A stretch of DNA of 64,000 bases from an uncultured Bacteroidales bacterium. Lineage in GTDB: Bacteria; Bacteroidota; Bacteroidia; Bacteroidales; UBA932. Shown in pieces: positions 1 to 9,488 of this stretch. The first letter of the stretch is position 1. Each line of letters starts with the position of its first letter. Where the stretch lies: the NCBI GenBank assembly GCA_905233275.1, contig CAJODR010000007.1:62001-126000 (forward strand). Reading direction: 5' to 3'. Position numbers and translations under genes: made by a program. A model generated the notes under the pieces. That model worked only from the letters and a program-made list of their open reading frames with translations, was not told where the DNA came from and did not search any database.

Positions 1-1179
1 GGCGTAAATTGCGTAGATGGTTTTGCCGTCTTTGGAGGCGTTGAACCAGACGGGGCCGTCGTTGTAGTGGCTTGTGATGCGGGTGTTGTAGATGGCTTCG
101 CCGCAGCGGGAGAGCCATTCGCCGATGGAGTTGAGAATTTCTACCGCGGGTTCTTCGATGATGCCGGTGGGGGTTGGACCTACGCCGAGGACGAAGCAGC
201 CGCCTTTGGCTGTGATTTCGGCGAGGATGTCGATTACCCTGCGGGCGGTCTTGTAACGGGGATTGGGCGTCCAGCCCCAGTCGTTGCTGAGGGTGATGCA
301 GGATTCCCACGGGTGGTCCTTCTGGGCCTCGGGGATGCTCCTTTCGGGGGTTTGGTAGTTTTCGTTGGGGCCCTGGATGGTGCGGTCGACGCTGATCATG
401 CCCGGGCTGACCTTGCGGGCGTCGGCGAGGACTTCGGGGAGACCGACCTGGTCACCGGCAATCCAGCCGCCGTCGAGCCAGAGAATGTCGATCTTGCCGT
501 AGCGGCCGCCGGTGATTTCGCGGAGCTGCTTCTGGGTGAAGTCGACGTATTTTTCCCACCAGTCGGGATGCTGCTGGACTTTGTAGTTGATATGGCGGTG
601 GGGAGTCGCGTAGTAGGGATTCCAGAACCATTCGCAGTGCCAGTCGGGCTTGGAGAAGTAGGCGCCGATCATGAAATCCTTGCCGCGGAACGCGTCGAAT
701 ACGTATTTGAGCACGTCCCTGCGGGGATTGTCGGCAAACGGCCCCTTGGCGATAGTGAAATCGGTATAGTCCGAATCGTACATGCAGAAGCCGTCGTGGT
801 GCTTGGTCGTGAAGATCATATATTTCATGCCCGCACGGGCGAATACGTCCGCCCACTGCTCCGGATTGAAATCCGTGGGGTTGAATTCTTTGGAGAGTCC
901 CCAGTACCATTGCTTGTAGCCCTCGTAGGTCGAGCCTTCGGGACGGGTGATCCAGTCCTCGTTGCAGATGGACCAGGATTCGACTATTCCGGGGACGCTA
1001 TATAGGCCCCAGTGCATCAGGACGCCGAATTTGAGGTCCTGCCAGGTGTCGAGCTTTTCGAGGACGGCGGGGTCGGTGGGCCATTCGTAACCGTCGGATG
1101 TCTTGTGGACGAAACTGTTCTGGGCGATTGCCGGGAGCGCGAAAGCCGCGGAGATAAGGAGAAGGGCGATTCGTTTCAT
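1..1179 (-). CDS. Alpha-L-fucosidase, GH29 family (3' end beyond window)
   Basis: Secreted exo-glycosidase expected to release terminal alpha-L-fucose from glycans with retention of configuration. Read leftward from the ATG at 1177-1179, 393 residues are visible and the frame runs off the window edge. Residues 1-19 form a signal peptide ending in a Pro-Ala-Ile-Ala-Gln type cleavage site. The GH29 landmarks are present: His56-Trp57-Gly58 near the start of the barrel, the FTTKHHDGFCM stretch, and ILWLDGGW, whose Asp236 is the expected nucleophile. The acid/base region cannot be judged reliably by eye. It stands divergent from a susC-susD pair 244 bases away and may share its glycan target, but no regulator or other glycosidase lies in the window. 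The family call is strong; the exact substrate is unknown. Confidence 0.92.
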   Translation of the reverse strand, partial: MKRIALLLISAAFALPAIAQNSFVHKTSDGYEWPTDPAVLEKLDTWQDLKFGVLMHWGLYSVPGIVESWSICNEDWITRPEGSTYEGYKQWYWGLSKEFNPTDFNPEQWADVFARAGMKYMIFTTKHHDGFCMYDSDYTDFTIAKGPFADNPRRDVLKYVFDAFRGKDFMIGAYFSKPDWHCEWFWNPYYATPHRHINYKVQQHPDWWEKYVDFTQKQLREITGGRYGKIDILWLDGGWIAGDQVGLPEVLADARKVSPGMISVDRTIQGPNENYQTPERSIPEAQKDHPWESCITLSNDWGWTPNPRYKTARRVIDILAEITAKGGCFVLGVGPTPTGIIEEPAVEILNSIGEWLSRCGEAIYNTRITSHYNDGPVWFNASKDGKTIYAIYA

Positions 1180-1196
1180 TTATGTCGTATTTTCCG

Positions 1197-1228
1197 CAAA
1201 TCTACATAAAAAATGTGAGTAAGACAAT
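1197..1228 (-). promoter_or_regulatory. Probable promoter of the fucosidase gene
   Basis: On the minus strand TAGATTTG (1204-1197) fits the Bacteroidota -7 consensus TAnnTTTG exactly. ATTG (1228-1225) sits 20 bases further upstream, one mismatch from the TTTG -33 element. The -7 box is about 18 bases before the start codon, so the leader would be very short. Confidence 0.5.
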
Positions 1229-1300
1229 CCGGTTTTCTTAAAAATATTTAGCAAAACCGGTCGATTAATCCCGAGTATTTGAAAAAATAAGGTAAAATGT

Positions 1301-1330
1301 TTTGTATTCCGAATTATTTGCTTAAATTTG
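1301..1330 (+). promoter_or_regulatory. Probable promoter of the susC-susD unit
   Basis: TTTG at 1301-1304, an 18-base spacer and TAAATTTG at 1323-1330 fit the Bacteroidota -33/-7 pattern. The leader to the susC ATG would be about 85 bases. A small inverted repeat, AGGAT-TAT-ATCCT at 1341-1353, sits at the expected transcription start and could be an operator, although nothing else supports this. Confidence 0.55.
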
Positions 1331-1422
1331 TTCTTTAAATAGGATTATATCCTATTATTGGCAAAGCGAAAACAACTAAACCAAACCAAATAACAACCTT
1401 TTATTAACTAACTAACACACAC

Positions 1423-4400
1423 ATGAAGAACCTGTTTATCAAAGTTGCGATGACAGTTGCTCTGCTTGCAGCAGGCCTTACCGCCTATGCACAGTCCACC
1501 GTCACCGGAACCGTGAAAGACGCCGCTGGCGATGGCATCGTCGGCGCAAATGTGTTTGTGCAGGGCACCAACAACGGCACCGTTGCCGATGTTGACGGCT
1601 CCTTCACTCTCAACAATGTCAGGACGGGAGCCTCCATCGAGATCTCCTGCATTGGCTATTCTTCACAGGTGGTTGTCTACAACGGCCAGCCCATCCATGT
1701 GGTCCTCGAGGAGGATTCCACGATGCTGGAAGGCACGGTAGTCACCGCTCTCGGTATCAAGCGTTCGACCAAAGCTCTCGGCTATGCCATGACAGAGCTC
1801 AAGAGCGACGAACTGAACGCCAACCTCATCAACCCCGTCTCTGCCCTCCAGGGCAAGGTCGCCGGTGTTGAAATCAACCAGTCTGACGGTGGTATGTTCG
1901 GCCACAACAAGATCCTCATCCGTGGTGCTTCCACCCTCGGCAAGAACAACCAGCCTATCTTCGTCGTCGACGGTATCATCCTCGACAATGATATCCAGTC
2001 CGTCTCCGCAGACTGGGATGCCAACAACCTCGACTACGGTAATGAGCTCAAGAGCCTCAACCCCGATGACTTCGAGACTGTTTCCGTCCTCAAGGGCGCA
2101 GCTGCTACGGCTCTCTACGGTTCCCGCGGTCTGAACGGCGCCATCATCATCACGACCAAGAACGGTAAGGGCTCCAAGGGACTCGGTGTTTCCGTTACCC
2201 AGACCGTCGGTATGGACAGGGTTACCGCCCAGCCCGATTTCCAGAATGTGTTCATGGAAGGTTACTTCTCCGGTTACAGCAATTACTTCAACGCCGAATC
2301 GCGTTGGGACAACCACCACGGTAACGTGTGGATGGATGGCACTGAAACCCTTACCGGAAAAGACAGGGTATACTCCTACCTGAAAATGTACAATGAGATC
2401 CTCGGCGAGCAGGCAGGTCTCTCCTTCGGTAACCGCTTCGATGATTACAACAAACTCGAATGGTATGATGGAAACCTCATCGACTCCAAAGCCAAGGCCA
2501 ACAACTTCAAGGATGCCTATGACACCGGATTCAACACAAATACCAACGTGACCATCTCCGGCGGCAACGACAGGAGCTCCATCTACGTATCCCTCTCTGA
2601 GAAATACGCTACCGGTACCCTCCCGAACAACAGTTTCAACCGTTTCAGCACCCTCGTCAAAGCTTCCCATAAGCTCAATGACTACATCGAACTCGAAGCT
2701 TCCACAACACTCACCAATTCCACGCCTCGCAATGCCCAGCCTAATATCGGTGAATATTTCGTCGATGGTACCTGGGATCGTACTTACGATGCGAAATATC
2801 TCCGTGACAAGTACAAAGGCGACCACGGCGGTCTTGCTCAGTCCGGCTATGGTGACGAATGGGGCAACATCCCCGGACGCAGCGTTTGGTGGAGCATTTG
2901 GGAGAACGAAACTCTCCAGAAAGAGACTGTCGTCCGTCCCAATGTGAAACTTACCGTTCAGTTTACCCCCTGGCTCAAGTGGGTCACTGACGGCAGTTTC
3001 AACTACTACTACACCCGCAGGGAAGAGAAACGCCCCGACTCAGGGTATGCAAACAGCGGCAACGGCGGCTACTATGGCCTCAGCATGACCACAAAGGAGC
3101 AGACCAACCTCAACACCAACCTCATTGCAGACTACAAACTCAATGAAGACTGGCAGATCGGCGGCTTCCTTCGTGGTGAGTACTTCGATAGCTATGTACA
3201 GAGCGTTTCTGTCCACACCAATGGCGGTCTCGTCGTTCCTAACCGTTACTTCATCTCCAACTCAAAGAATACTGTTTCCGGCTCCGGTTCCATCTCCGGT
3301 ACAAAGAGGATGCTCTCCCTGGTAGGACAGGCTACCGCTTCCTACAAGGACCTTCTCTTCCTCGAAGTCACCGGCCGTAACGACTGGACATCGTCCCTCG
3401 TTTACGCCGACAAGCACGGTAACTATTCCTACTTCTATCCTTCATTCAGCGCATCCTGGCTTATCCACGAGTCGTTCAAGTTACCCGATTTCATCTCCTT
3501 CTGGAAAGTCCGCGCATCCATCGCCCAGGTCGGTAACGATACTGATCCTTACATCATCAATACTGCCTACACGGTCAGCAACCTCGAGCATGACGGCACG
3601 GCAGTATCTTACATGAATATTCCTACCACAGTTTACGACTCCAACCTCAAACCCGAGCGTAAGACTTCATGGGAAATCGGTACTGACTTCCGTATGTTCA
3701 ACGGCCGTATCGGCATCGACGCTACCTTCTACAAGGAGAATACCCGCAACCAGATCATGCAGGTCACTCTCCCGGGTGCTTCCGGTGTCAACGCTGCATA
3801 CATCAATGCAGGTAACATTGAGAACAAGGGTGTCGAGCTCGCAATCAACACTATTCCCGTCGAGACCAAGGATTTCTCCTGGGACGTCAACTTCACTTTC
3901 ACCAAGAACTGGTCCAAGATTGTTGAACTTTCCGATCTCGTAGCCAACTACATTAAACTCGAAGGCGATCCCGACTATGGTAACTTCCGTATCGGTTCTG
4001 TCGCAAAGGTAGGCGGTACCTATGGTATCCTCATGTCCGATGCGGCACCTCTCAAGGACTACAACTATGACGATGATGGCAACATCACCGGCGGTTCCGG
4101 TCTCCCTATTCTTTACAACTGGCAGCAAAACTACGGTACCACCCTTATCCGTCGTAACGGAAAGGTCGAAGAAATCGGCAATTCGGTTCCTGACTTCCTC
4201 GGATCCATCAATACCAACATCCGTTACAAGAGGCTCACTCTTCATGCCAGCTTTGATGCCCGTTTTGGCGGCTATGTAGCTTCCTATCCTTCCCACTATG
4301 GTACAGCATACGGCTACCTCGGTACAGCCCTCAAGGGTGCTGACGCAGATCACGGCGGTGTTACTTATACTTCCCGTTGGGATGGTCTCACCTATGATGA

Positions 4401-4872
4401 CGGTGTCATTCCCGAAGGTCTCTTCCCTAATGGTACCAAGATCCCTCAGCCGGATGGAAGTACATTCGAGGTCGGAGTCGACGGTGTCGGCAATGTCTCT
4501 GAAAACGGTATGACTTTCCAGGAAGTTTACGATCTCGGTAAAGTCGATCCTTGCCACCAGTCTTCCTGGACATACTATACCAACAGCTGGAGCAATGCTG
4601 TCGTCAACGACAACTGGTTCAAGAAGCTCAACTATATCTGCTTCCGCGACCTCTCTCTCGCTTATCAGGTTCCTGAACGTTTTGCTCATGCCATCAAGGC
4701 CCAGGGTCTCTCCCTCCAGGCAAACATTCACAACCTCGGTTACATCCTCAACACCATGCCCAACCATGAGAATCCAGAATCCGTCCGCGGTACCGCCGCT
4801 TCCGAATTCCGTGTACGTAACCTTCAGGGCGTGACCACTTACTACACATTCACCGTAAACGTGAGATTCTAA
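1423..4872 (+). CDS. SusC/RagA-family TonB-linked outer-membrane transporter
   Basis: Outer-membrane beta-barrel that imports oligosaccharides or other nutrients captured by its SusD-type partner, energised by TonB. The 1149-residue length is usual for the family. Residues 1-23 are a signal peptide ending Ala-Tyr-Ala-Gln. Residues about 26-100 are a carboxypeptidase-D regulatory-like domain (GTVKDAAGDGIVGANVFVQG). A plug domain follows at about 115-230, including the family stretches QGKVAGVEI, IFVVDGI and the SRGLNGAIIITTK region. The remainder is barrel, rich in aromatic strands, ending in Val-Arg-Phe as is typical of outer-membrane proteins. susD starts 19 bases after the stop, so the two are co-transcribed. 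The substrate cannot be read from the sequence. The divergent fucosidase hints at a fucosylated glycan, but this is inference. Confidence 0.95.
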   Translation: MKNLFIKVAMTVALLAAGLTAYAQSTVTGTVKDAAGDGIVGANVFVQGTNNGTVADVDGSFTLNNVRTGASIEISCIGYSSQVVVYNGQPIHVVLEEDSTMLEGTVVTALGIKRSTKALGYAMTELKSDELNANLINPVSALQGKVAGVEINQSDGGMFGHNKILIRGASTLGKNNQPIFVVDGIILDNDIQSVSADWDANNLDYGNELKSLNPDDFETVSVLKGAAATALYGSRGLNGAIIITTKNGKGSKGLGVSVTQTVGMDRVTAQPDFQNVFMEGYFSGYSNYFNAESRWDNHHGNVWMDGTETLTGKDRVYSYLKMYNEILGEQAGLSFGNRFDDYNKLEWYDGNLIDSKAKANNFKDAYDTGFNTNTNVTISGGNDRSSIYVSLSEKYATGTLPNNSFNRFSTLVKASHKLNDYIELEASTTLTNSTPRNAQPNIGEYFVDGTWDRTYDAKYLRDKYKGDHGGLAQSGYGDEWGNIPGRSVWWSIWENETLQKETVVRPNVKLTVQFTPWLKWVTDGSFNYYYTRREEKRPDSGYANSGNGGYYGLSMTTKEQTNLNTNLIADYKLNEDWQIGGFLRGEYFDSYVQSVSVHTNGGLVVPNRYFISNSKNTVSGSGSISGTKRMLSLVGQATASYKDLLFLEVTGRNDWTSSLVYADKHGNYSYFYPSFSASWLIHESFKLPDFISFWKVRASIAQVGNDTDPYIINTAYTVSNLEHDGTAVSYMNIPTTVYDSNLKPERKTSWEIGTDFRMFNGRIGIDATFYKENTRNQIMQVTLPGASGVNAAYINAGNIENKGVELAINTIPVETKDFSWDVNFTFTKNWSKIVELSDLVANYIKLEGDPDYGNFRIGSVAKVGGTYGILMSDAAPLKDYNYDDDGNITGGSGLPILYNWQQNYGTTLIRRNGKVEEIGNSVPDFLGSINTNIRYKRLTLHASFDARFGGYVASYPSHYGTAYGYLGTALKGADADHGGVTYTSRWDGLTYDDGVIPEGLFPNGTKIPQPDGSTFEVGVDGVGNVSENGMTFQEVYDLGKVDPCHQSSWTYYTNSWSNAVVNDNWFKKLNYICFRDLSLAYQVPERFAHAIKAQGLSLQANIHNLGYILNTMPNHENPESVRGTAASEFRVRNLQGVTTYYTFTVNVRF

Positions 4873-4891
4873 TCCTTTAAAGACATTTATC

Positions 4892-6757
4892 ATGAAAGCA
4901 AATAGAATCTTCATCGCATTGTCACTCATCGGTGTCCTCGGTCTTTCCTCCTGCCGTGACGAATTCGCAGAGCTCAACCAGAGCCGTTCAGCCGTCACTA
5001 CGGCAGAGCCTTCATTCCTCCTGACCAAGGCAATCACCAGTTTTGAGACCAACGACTATACATTCTGGTTCTACAACCAGCCTTATTTCACCAAGTGGAC
5101 CCAGATGGGCGCTTCCGGCTCTTTCAATGCCGGTGCATACGGTATGGGTGCATGCAACTGGCAGACCAACTACATTACGATGCTCACATACCGTAATACC
5201 ATTGACGCGTATGTCGAGAATAATAATGCTCCCGAGTCAAAGGCATACGGAGCCATGGTAGGCGTCCTGGCTGCTTATGGAGCCATTTATGCCTCCGATA
5301 TCAACGGTGACATCCAGTACACAGAAGCCAGCAGATATCGCGATGGCGGTGCACTTGTTCCCAAGTATGATACCGTAGAGGAGCTTTACAATACTCTCAT
5401 CAGCGAACTTGACGGCTATATCGCTACCTTTAAGGATGACTCCCAGGTAGTCGTCGGCAAGCAGGACCTCATCTTTAACGGCAACCTCGCCAAGTGGGCC
5501 AAACTCGCCAATACCCTGAAACTCAAGATCGCTGTCCGTCTCAATCTCAACAATCCCTCCAAGGCTCAGGAGATTGTCAAGGCAGTTGTCAACGACAGCG
5601 CAGGTTATATTGACAGCATGGATGATGCATTCATCTTCCACAAGGCAGATGCAGCCACCGGCGGTGACCTTGCTTACCAGACCGGCAACTCCTTCTCCGG
5701 TTGGATCACCAGTTCTACCAAGAATGTCATCGACTTCATGAAGAATGCACGTGACCCTCGTATCCGCTTCTTCTACACCAAGAACAGCTGGAACTCTTCA
5801 ATCATCCAGTGCTTCATTGACGAAGGACGTTACGACGATCTCCCCGGCTTTGTCAAGGAAAACATCAACCTCGATCCCGAGGGCAATTTCGAGTCCTTCA
5901 AACTCGGAGAGCCCTGGTGCCGTTACGAAGGTATCCCTGTGGTATTTGAGAACTCACCCGAGCACAATGCTCTAAAGGGCGAATACTTCGAGACCAATAC
6001 CCGTTACACCGTTAAGATTGGTGATGCCACCAAGTCATACGGCCTCTTCTCCGGTTACAACGAGGAGATGATTCGCGGCCGCTGCGGCTACACCGTTCCG
6101 ACCATTCCCGGTGGCCCTGTCATTCAGGACAACGAACAGGTTCCTTGGTGGGGTCTGTACCTCGGTGCAGGTGAAACCAACCTCTATCTTGCAGAATTCG
6201 CTGCTCTCGGCCTTAGCCTGCCCAAATCCGCGAAGGATTACTATGAGCGTGGCGTAGAACTCTCCGTCAAGGAGTGGGACTATGTTGCAGGCAAGAACAA
6301 GATCCCTTACTATGGTACCACCTATGGCTATGATCCTCTCGAGGCGAGCATCGAGCTGCAGGAAGGCGAAATTGCCACCATGCTTGCTACCGATGCAGCA
6401 AAGTGGGATGGTTCCATGGAGAAGATCTATCTCCAGGAGCTCATGAACTTCACCATGATGCCTGACGAGATGTTCGTTACTGCACGCCGTTCCGGTTATC
6501 CGAAGGTTGGCTCGACACTCCTTCCTTTCGTCAAGTTTAAAGAGATCGAGCTCAAGGCTATCCCTCGCCGTTTCGAAATCGGCGAACCTTCCCCGACCGA
6601 CATTCAGCATGACGTCCGCATGGAGAGCCTGAAGGCCCAGGGTCTGACGGCCGGCACCAACCAGTCCGGTATCGGTTTCGAGTCCAGTACTGTTCTCAAT
6701 ACCGAACGCCTCTGGCAGGACAAGAACGCCCCTCAGTGGGGATCTCCTACAAAATAG
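4892..6757 (+). CDS. SusD/RagB-family outer-membrane lipoprotein (SusD-like_2 type)
   Basis: Surface lipoprotein that caps the SusC channel and binds the ligand. The start at 4892 gives a 20-residue lipoprotein signal with Cys21 in Leu-Ser-Ser-Cys. The Cys is followed by Arg-Asp-Glu, an acidic patch of the kind that directs Bacteroidota lipoproteins to the cell surface. The mature N-terminus (ELNQSRSAVTTAEPSFLLTKAI is the region at about 28-49) and the tetratricopeptide-like helical body match the SusD-like_2 branch better than classical SusD. The C-terminal segment with RRSGYPKVG is typical of that branch. At 621 residues it is somewhat longer than many members. It directly follows susC and is closed by a strong hairpin at 6779-6810. 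Confidence 0.92.
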   Translation: MKANRIFIALSLIGVLGLSSCRDEFAELNQSRSAVTTAEPSFLLTKAITSFETNDYTFWFYNQPYFTKWTQMGASGSFNAGAYGMGACNWQTNYITMLTYRNTIDAYVENNNAPESKAYGAMVGVLAAYGAIYASDINGDIQYTEASRYRDGGALVPKYDTVEELYNTLISELDGYIATFKDDSQVVVGKQDLIFNGNLAKWAKLANTLKLKIAVRLNLNNPSKAQEIVKAVVNDSAGYIDSMDDAFIFHKADAATGGDLAYQTGNSFSGWITSSTKNVIDFMKNARDPRIRFFYTKNSWNSSIIQCFIDEGRYDDLPGFVKENINLDPEGNFESFKLGEPWCRYEGIPVVFENSPEHNALKGEYFETNTRYTVKIGDATKSYGLFSGYNEEMIRGRCGYTVPTIPGGPVIQDNEQVPWWGLYLGAGETNLYLAEFAALGLSLPKSAKDYYERGVELSVKEWDYVAGKNKIPYYGTTYGYDPLEASIELQEGEIATMLATDAAKWDGSMEKIYLQELMNFTMMPDEMFVTARRSGYPKVGSTLLPFVKFKEIELKAIPRRFEIGEPSPTDIQHDVRMESLKAQGLTAGTNQSGIGFESSTVLNTERLWQDKNAPQWGSPTK

Positions 6758-6778
6758 CACAAATTTTGCAGTATAATC

Positions 6779-6810
6779 AAGATGGCGCTGCCAGGCGGCA
6801 GCGCCATCTT
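6779..6810 (+). terminator. Rho-independent-type hairpin after susD
   Basis: Perfect 14-bp stem: AAGATGGCGCTGCC (6779-6792), loop AGGC, GGCAGCGCCATCTT (6797-6810), followed by TTAATT. It lies 22 bases after the susD stop and 14 bases before the next ORF, so it should end or weaken the susCD transcript. Confidence 0.85.
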
Positions 6811-6824
6811 TTAATTAAAACACG

Positions 6825-7493
6825 ATGAAACGCATTGTAGCTTTACTTTCAGTTGTTTTTGCCCTGACTTTTTCTGTATCGGCGCAGAAAAGGTTTTATC
6901 TTTTCCCCGATTTCGTTGATGGATCACTTTCGTTTATGGGCAATACCAAAACCGAGCATCTCAAGATGAATATTGACGCTCTCGGGCAGAAGATATTCTA
7001 TTACCAGGGAGAGACTCTCATGGAACTTGTCAATATGAACATGGTCAAGTCCGTTGAGGCTGATGGTCGCTCTTTCATTTTTAAGGATGGAATGCTCTGT
7101 GAAATCTGTGAGAATGAGAACGGAGTCATTCTTATTAACTGGAAGTTCAGGAATGTAAATGTCGGTTCACGCGGAGCCATGGGATTTACAACCCAGGCCA
7201 AAGTCGAGGTGTTAAGAACTTATGACCTCGACGCAGCATATACCCTGCAGAATTTCGGCCGTTATGCCGAACAGGATACCTATTCCACAGAAGTTTGGAA
7301 GAAGAAAGGTGACAATACCTATTTTTTCAGTATCGAAGGTACTGAATACAAAGTCAAGAAGCTGAAAGATTTATATAAGGCTTTCCCTGATGCCGCCAAG
7401 CAGCTGAAATCATTTGCCAAGTCAAATCAGCTTACTATGGAGAACGCTGCTGACGCTGTCAGAATTATCGATTACCTGCGAACGCTTCTATAG
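6825..7493 (+). CDS. Secreted protein of unknown family
   Basis: 222 residues with a clear signal peptide (residues 1-20, ending Ser-Val-Ser-Ala-Gln). The mature part looks like a small mixed beta domain followed by a helical, Lys-rich C-terminus (about 165-222). It contains only one Cys pair (CEICE) and no motif I recognise. It starts 14 bases after the susD terminator. I see no separate consensus promoter, so it may be expressed by read-through from susCD at a lower level. Its last 6 bases overlap the 3' end of hutU on the other strand. A periplasmic accessory role for the SusCD pair is possible but unsupported by any domain. Confidence 0.8.
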   Translation: MKRIVALLSVVFALTFSVSAQKRFYLFPDFVDGSLSFMGNTKTEHLKMNIDALGQKIFYYQGETLMELVNMNMVKSVEADGRSFIFKDGMLCEICENENGVILINWKFRNVNVGSRGAMGFTTQAKVEVLRTYDLDAAYTLQNFGRYAEQDTYSTEVWKKKGDNTYFFSIEGTEYKVKKLKDLYKAFPDAAKQLKSFAKSNQLTMENAADAVRIIDYLRTLL

Positions 7494-9488
7494 CAGGGCA
7501 TCATCCACTTCATACGGCAGCGTGACCTTCAGTCCCGGGGTGCGCGCCATTTCGCGCTCGATGGCAAATCGGGCGCCGCTGTTTCGCGCCCAGCTGCGGC
7601 GGGCAATGCCGTTGTTGACGTCCCAGAAGAGCATTTCGCGTATGTGGCGGTCGCTGTCGGCACTGCCGTCGATGACCATGCCGAATCCGCCGTTGATCAC
7701 TTCGCCCCAGCCTACGCCGCCGCCGTTGTGGATTGATACCCACGTGGCGCCGCGGAAGCCGTCGCCGATGACATTCTGCACTGCCATATCTGCGGTAAAC
7801 TGCGAGCCGTCGTAAATATTGGACGTCTCCCTGAACGGCGAATCGGTGCCTGACACGTCGTGATGGTCGCGGCCGAGTACGATAGGGGCGGTGATTTCGC
7901 CGCGGCGAATGGCGTCGTTGAATGCGAGCGCGATCTTGGTGCGCCCTTCGCAGTCAGCATACAGGATTCGGGCCTGCGAGCCCACCACGAGGTGGTTGCG
8001 GCCGGCTTCTTCAATCCAGCGGATGTTGTCGAGCATCTGGCCGCGGATCTCTTCGGGGGCTGTCGCGGAGATTTCGCGGAGCACCTTGACGGCGAGTGCG
8101 TCGGACTTCGCCAGATCCTCCGGCTTTTCGCTCATGCACACCCAGCGGAACGGGCCGAATCCGTAGTCGAAGTACATGGGCCCCATGATATCCTGCACGT
8201 ATGAAGGATAGCGGAATGAGCCGTCCTCCTTAAGCACGTCAGCCCCGGCGCGGGAGCTTTCGAGAAGGAATGCGTTGCCGTAGTCGAAGAAGTACATTCC
8301 GCGTCCTGCGAGAATATTGATGGCTGCGACCTGGCGGCGGAGAGATGCACGTACCGCTTCGCGGAAGCGCTCAGGCTCCTCGGCCATCATTCGTTTTGAC
8401 TCTTCAAGGCTGTAGCCGACGGGGTAGTAGCCGCCTGCCCAGGGGTTGTGGAGTGAGGTCTGGTCGCTGCCGAGGTCGACATGGACGCCTTTCGCGGCGA
8501 GGTGCTCCCAGAGGTCGACGACGTTGCCGACGTATGCAAGGGAGACGGTTTCCTTGGTTTCTACGGCCTTACGGATGCGCTCCGTGAGCTCTCCGAGGTC
8601 TTCGTGGAGCTCGTCCACCCAGCCCTGTTCGTAGCGCTTGCGGGCGGCAAGAGGGTTGATTTCTGCGGTGACGCTCACGACTCCGGCGATATTTCCGGCC
8701 TTCGGCTGTGCTCCCGACATTCCTCCGAGGCCCGCGGTCACAAACAGCATCCCCCCGCGGTCGTCACCATTCAACCCTTTGGCCTTCAACACCTTCCTGG
8801 CGGCATTCATCACGGTGATGGTGGTGCCGTGGACGATGCCCTGGGGGCCGATGTACATGTAGGAGCCGGCCGTCATTTGCCCGTACTGCGACACGCCGAG
8901 GGCATTGAATCGCTCCCAGTCATCGGGCTTTGAGTAATTAGGAATGACCATTCCGTTGGTAACAATCACCCTCGGGGCGTCTTTGTGCGAAGGGAACAGC
9001 CCGAGCGGGTGGCCACTGTACATCACGAGCGTCTGCTCGTCCGTCATCGTGGCCAGATACTGCATCACGAGGCGGTACTGCGCCCAGTTCTGGAAAATTG
9101 CGCCGTTGCCGCCGTAAATGATCAGCTCGTGCGGATGCTGTGCCACCCTCGGATCCAGATTGTTCTGAATCATCGCCATGATCGCCGCCGCCTGACGGCA
9201 TTTGGCCGGATACTCATCAATCGGCCTCGCATACATCTCGTACGACGGCCTGTACCTATACATATATATACGCCCGTACTTCTCGAGCTCTTCGGCGAAT
9301 TCCTTCACCAGCACCGCATGCAACTCCTTCGGAAAATACCTCAGCGCATTCCTCAGCGCCAGCTTCTTCTCCTTCCCCGTCAAAATATCCTTCCTCTTCG
9401 GCGCATGGTTAATATTTGGATCATACACCTTCACCTCCGGCAGCTCACGTGGAATACCAGCAAGTATTTCCTGTTGAAATTCTGTCAT
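7488..9488 (-). CDS. hutU: Urocanate hydratase
   Basis: Second step of histidine degradation: adds water to urocanate to give 4-imidazolone-5-propanoate, using tightly bound NAD+. The 666-residue product is of the longer form found in Bacteroidota. Recognisable stretches include the N-terminal LILYGGNGAIFQNW-type region, MYSGHPLGLFPSH, the NAD-binding GGLGGMSGAQPKA stretch and the C-terminal SIHNGGGVGWGEVINGGFG block, which is highly diagnostic. Its ATG overlaps the ftcD stop (ATGA, 9485-9488), so the two are translationally coupled, with ftcD first. hutH and hutI are not in this window. Confidence 0.97.
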   Translation of the reverse strand: MTEFQQEILAGIPRELPEVKVYDPNINHAPKRKDILTGKEKKLALRNALRYFPKELHAVLVKEFAEELEKYGRIYMYRYRPSYEMYARPIDEYPAKCRQAAAIMAMIQNNLDPRVAQHPHELIIYGGNGAIFQNWAQYRLVMQYLATMTDEQTLVMYSGHPLGLFPSHKDAPRVIVTNGMVIPNYSKPDDWERFNALGVSQYGQMTAGSYMYIGPQGIVHGTTITVMNAARKVLKAKGLNGDDRGGMLFVTAGLGGMSGAQPKAGNIAGVVSVTAEINPLAARKRYEQGWVDELHEDLGELTERIRKAVETKETVSLAYVGNVVDLWEHLAAKGVHVDLGSDQTSLHNPWAGGYYPVGYSLEESKRMMAEEPERFREAVRASLRRQVAAINILAGRGMYFFDYGNAFLLESSRAGADVLKEDGSFRYPSYVQDIMGPMYFDYGFGPFRWVCMSEKPEDLAKSDALAVKVLREISATAPEEIRGQMLDNIRWIEEAGRNHLVVGSQARILYADCEGRTKIALAFNDAIRRGEITAPIVLGRDHHDVSGTDSPFRETSNIYDGSQFTADMAVQNVIGDGFRGATWVSIHNGGGVGWGEVINGGFGMVIDGSADSDRHIREMLFWDVNNGIARRSWARNSGARFAIEREMARTPGLKVTLPYEVDDALL

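Noticed and set aside
452..910. 152-codon leftward open frame in the fucosidase
   Set aside because: Different frame from the GH29 protein, Arg-rich and without a family.
1341..1353. AGGAT-TAT-ATCCT as an operator
   Set aside because: Short and AT-rich; such palindromes occur by chance and no regulator is nearby.
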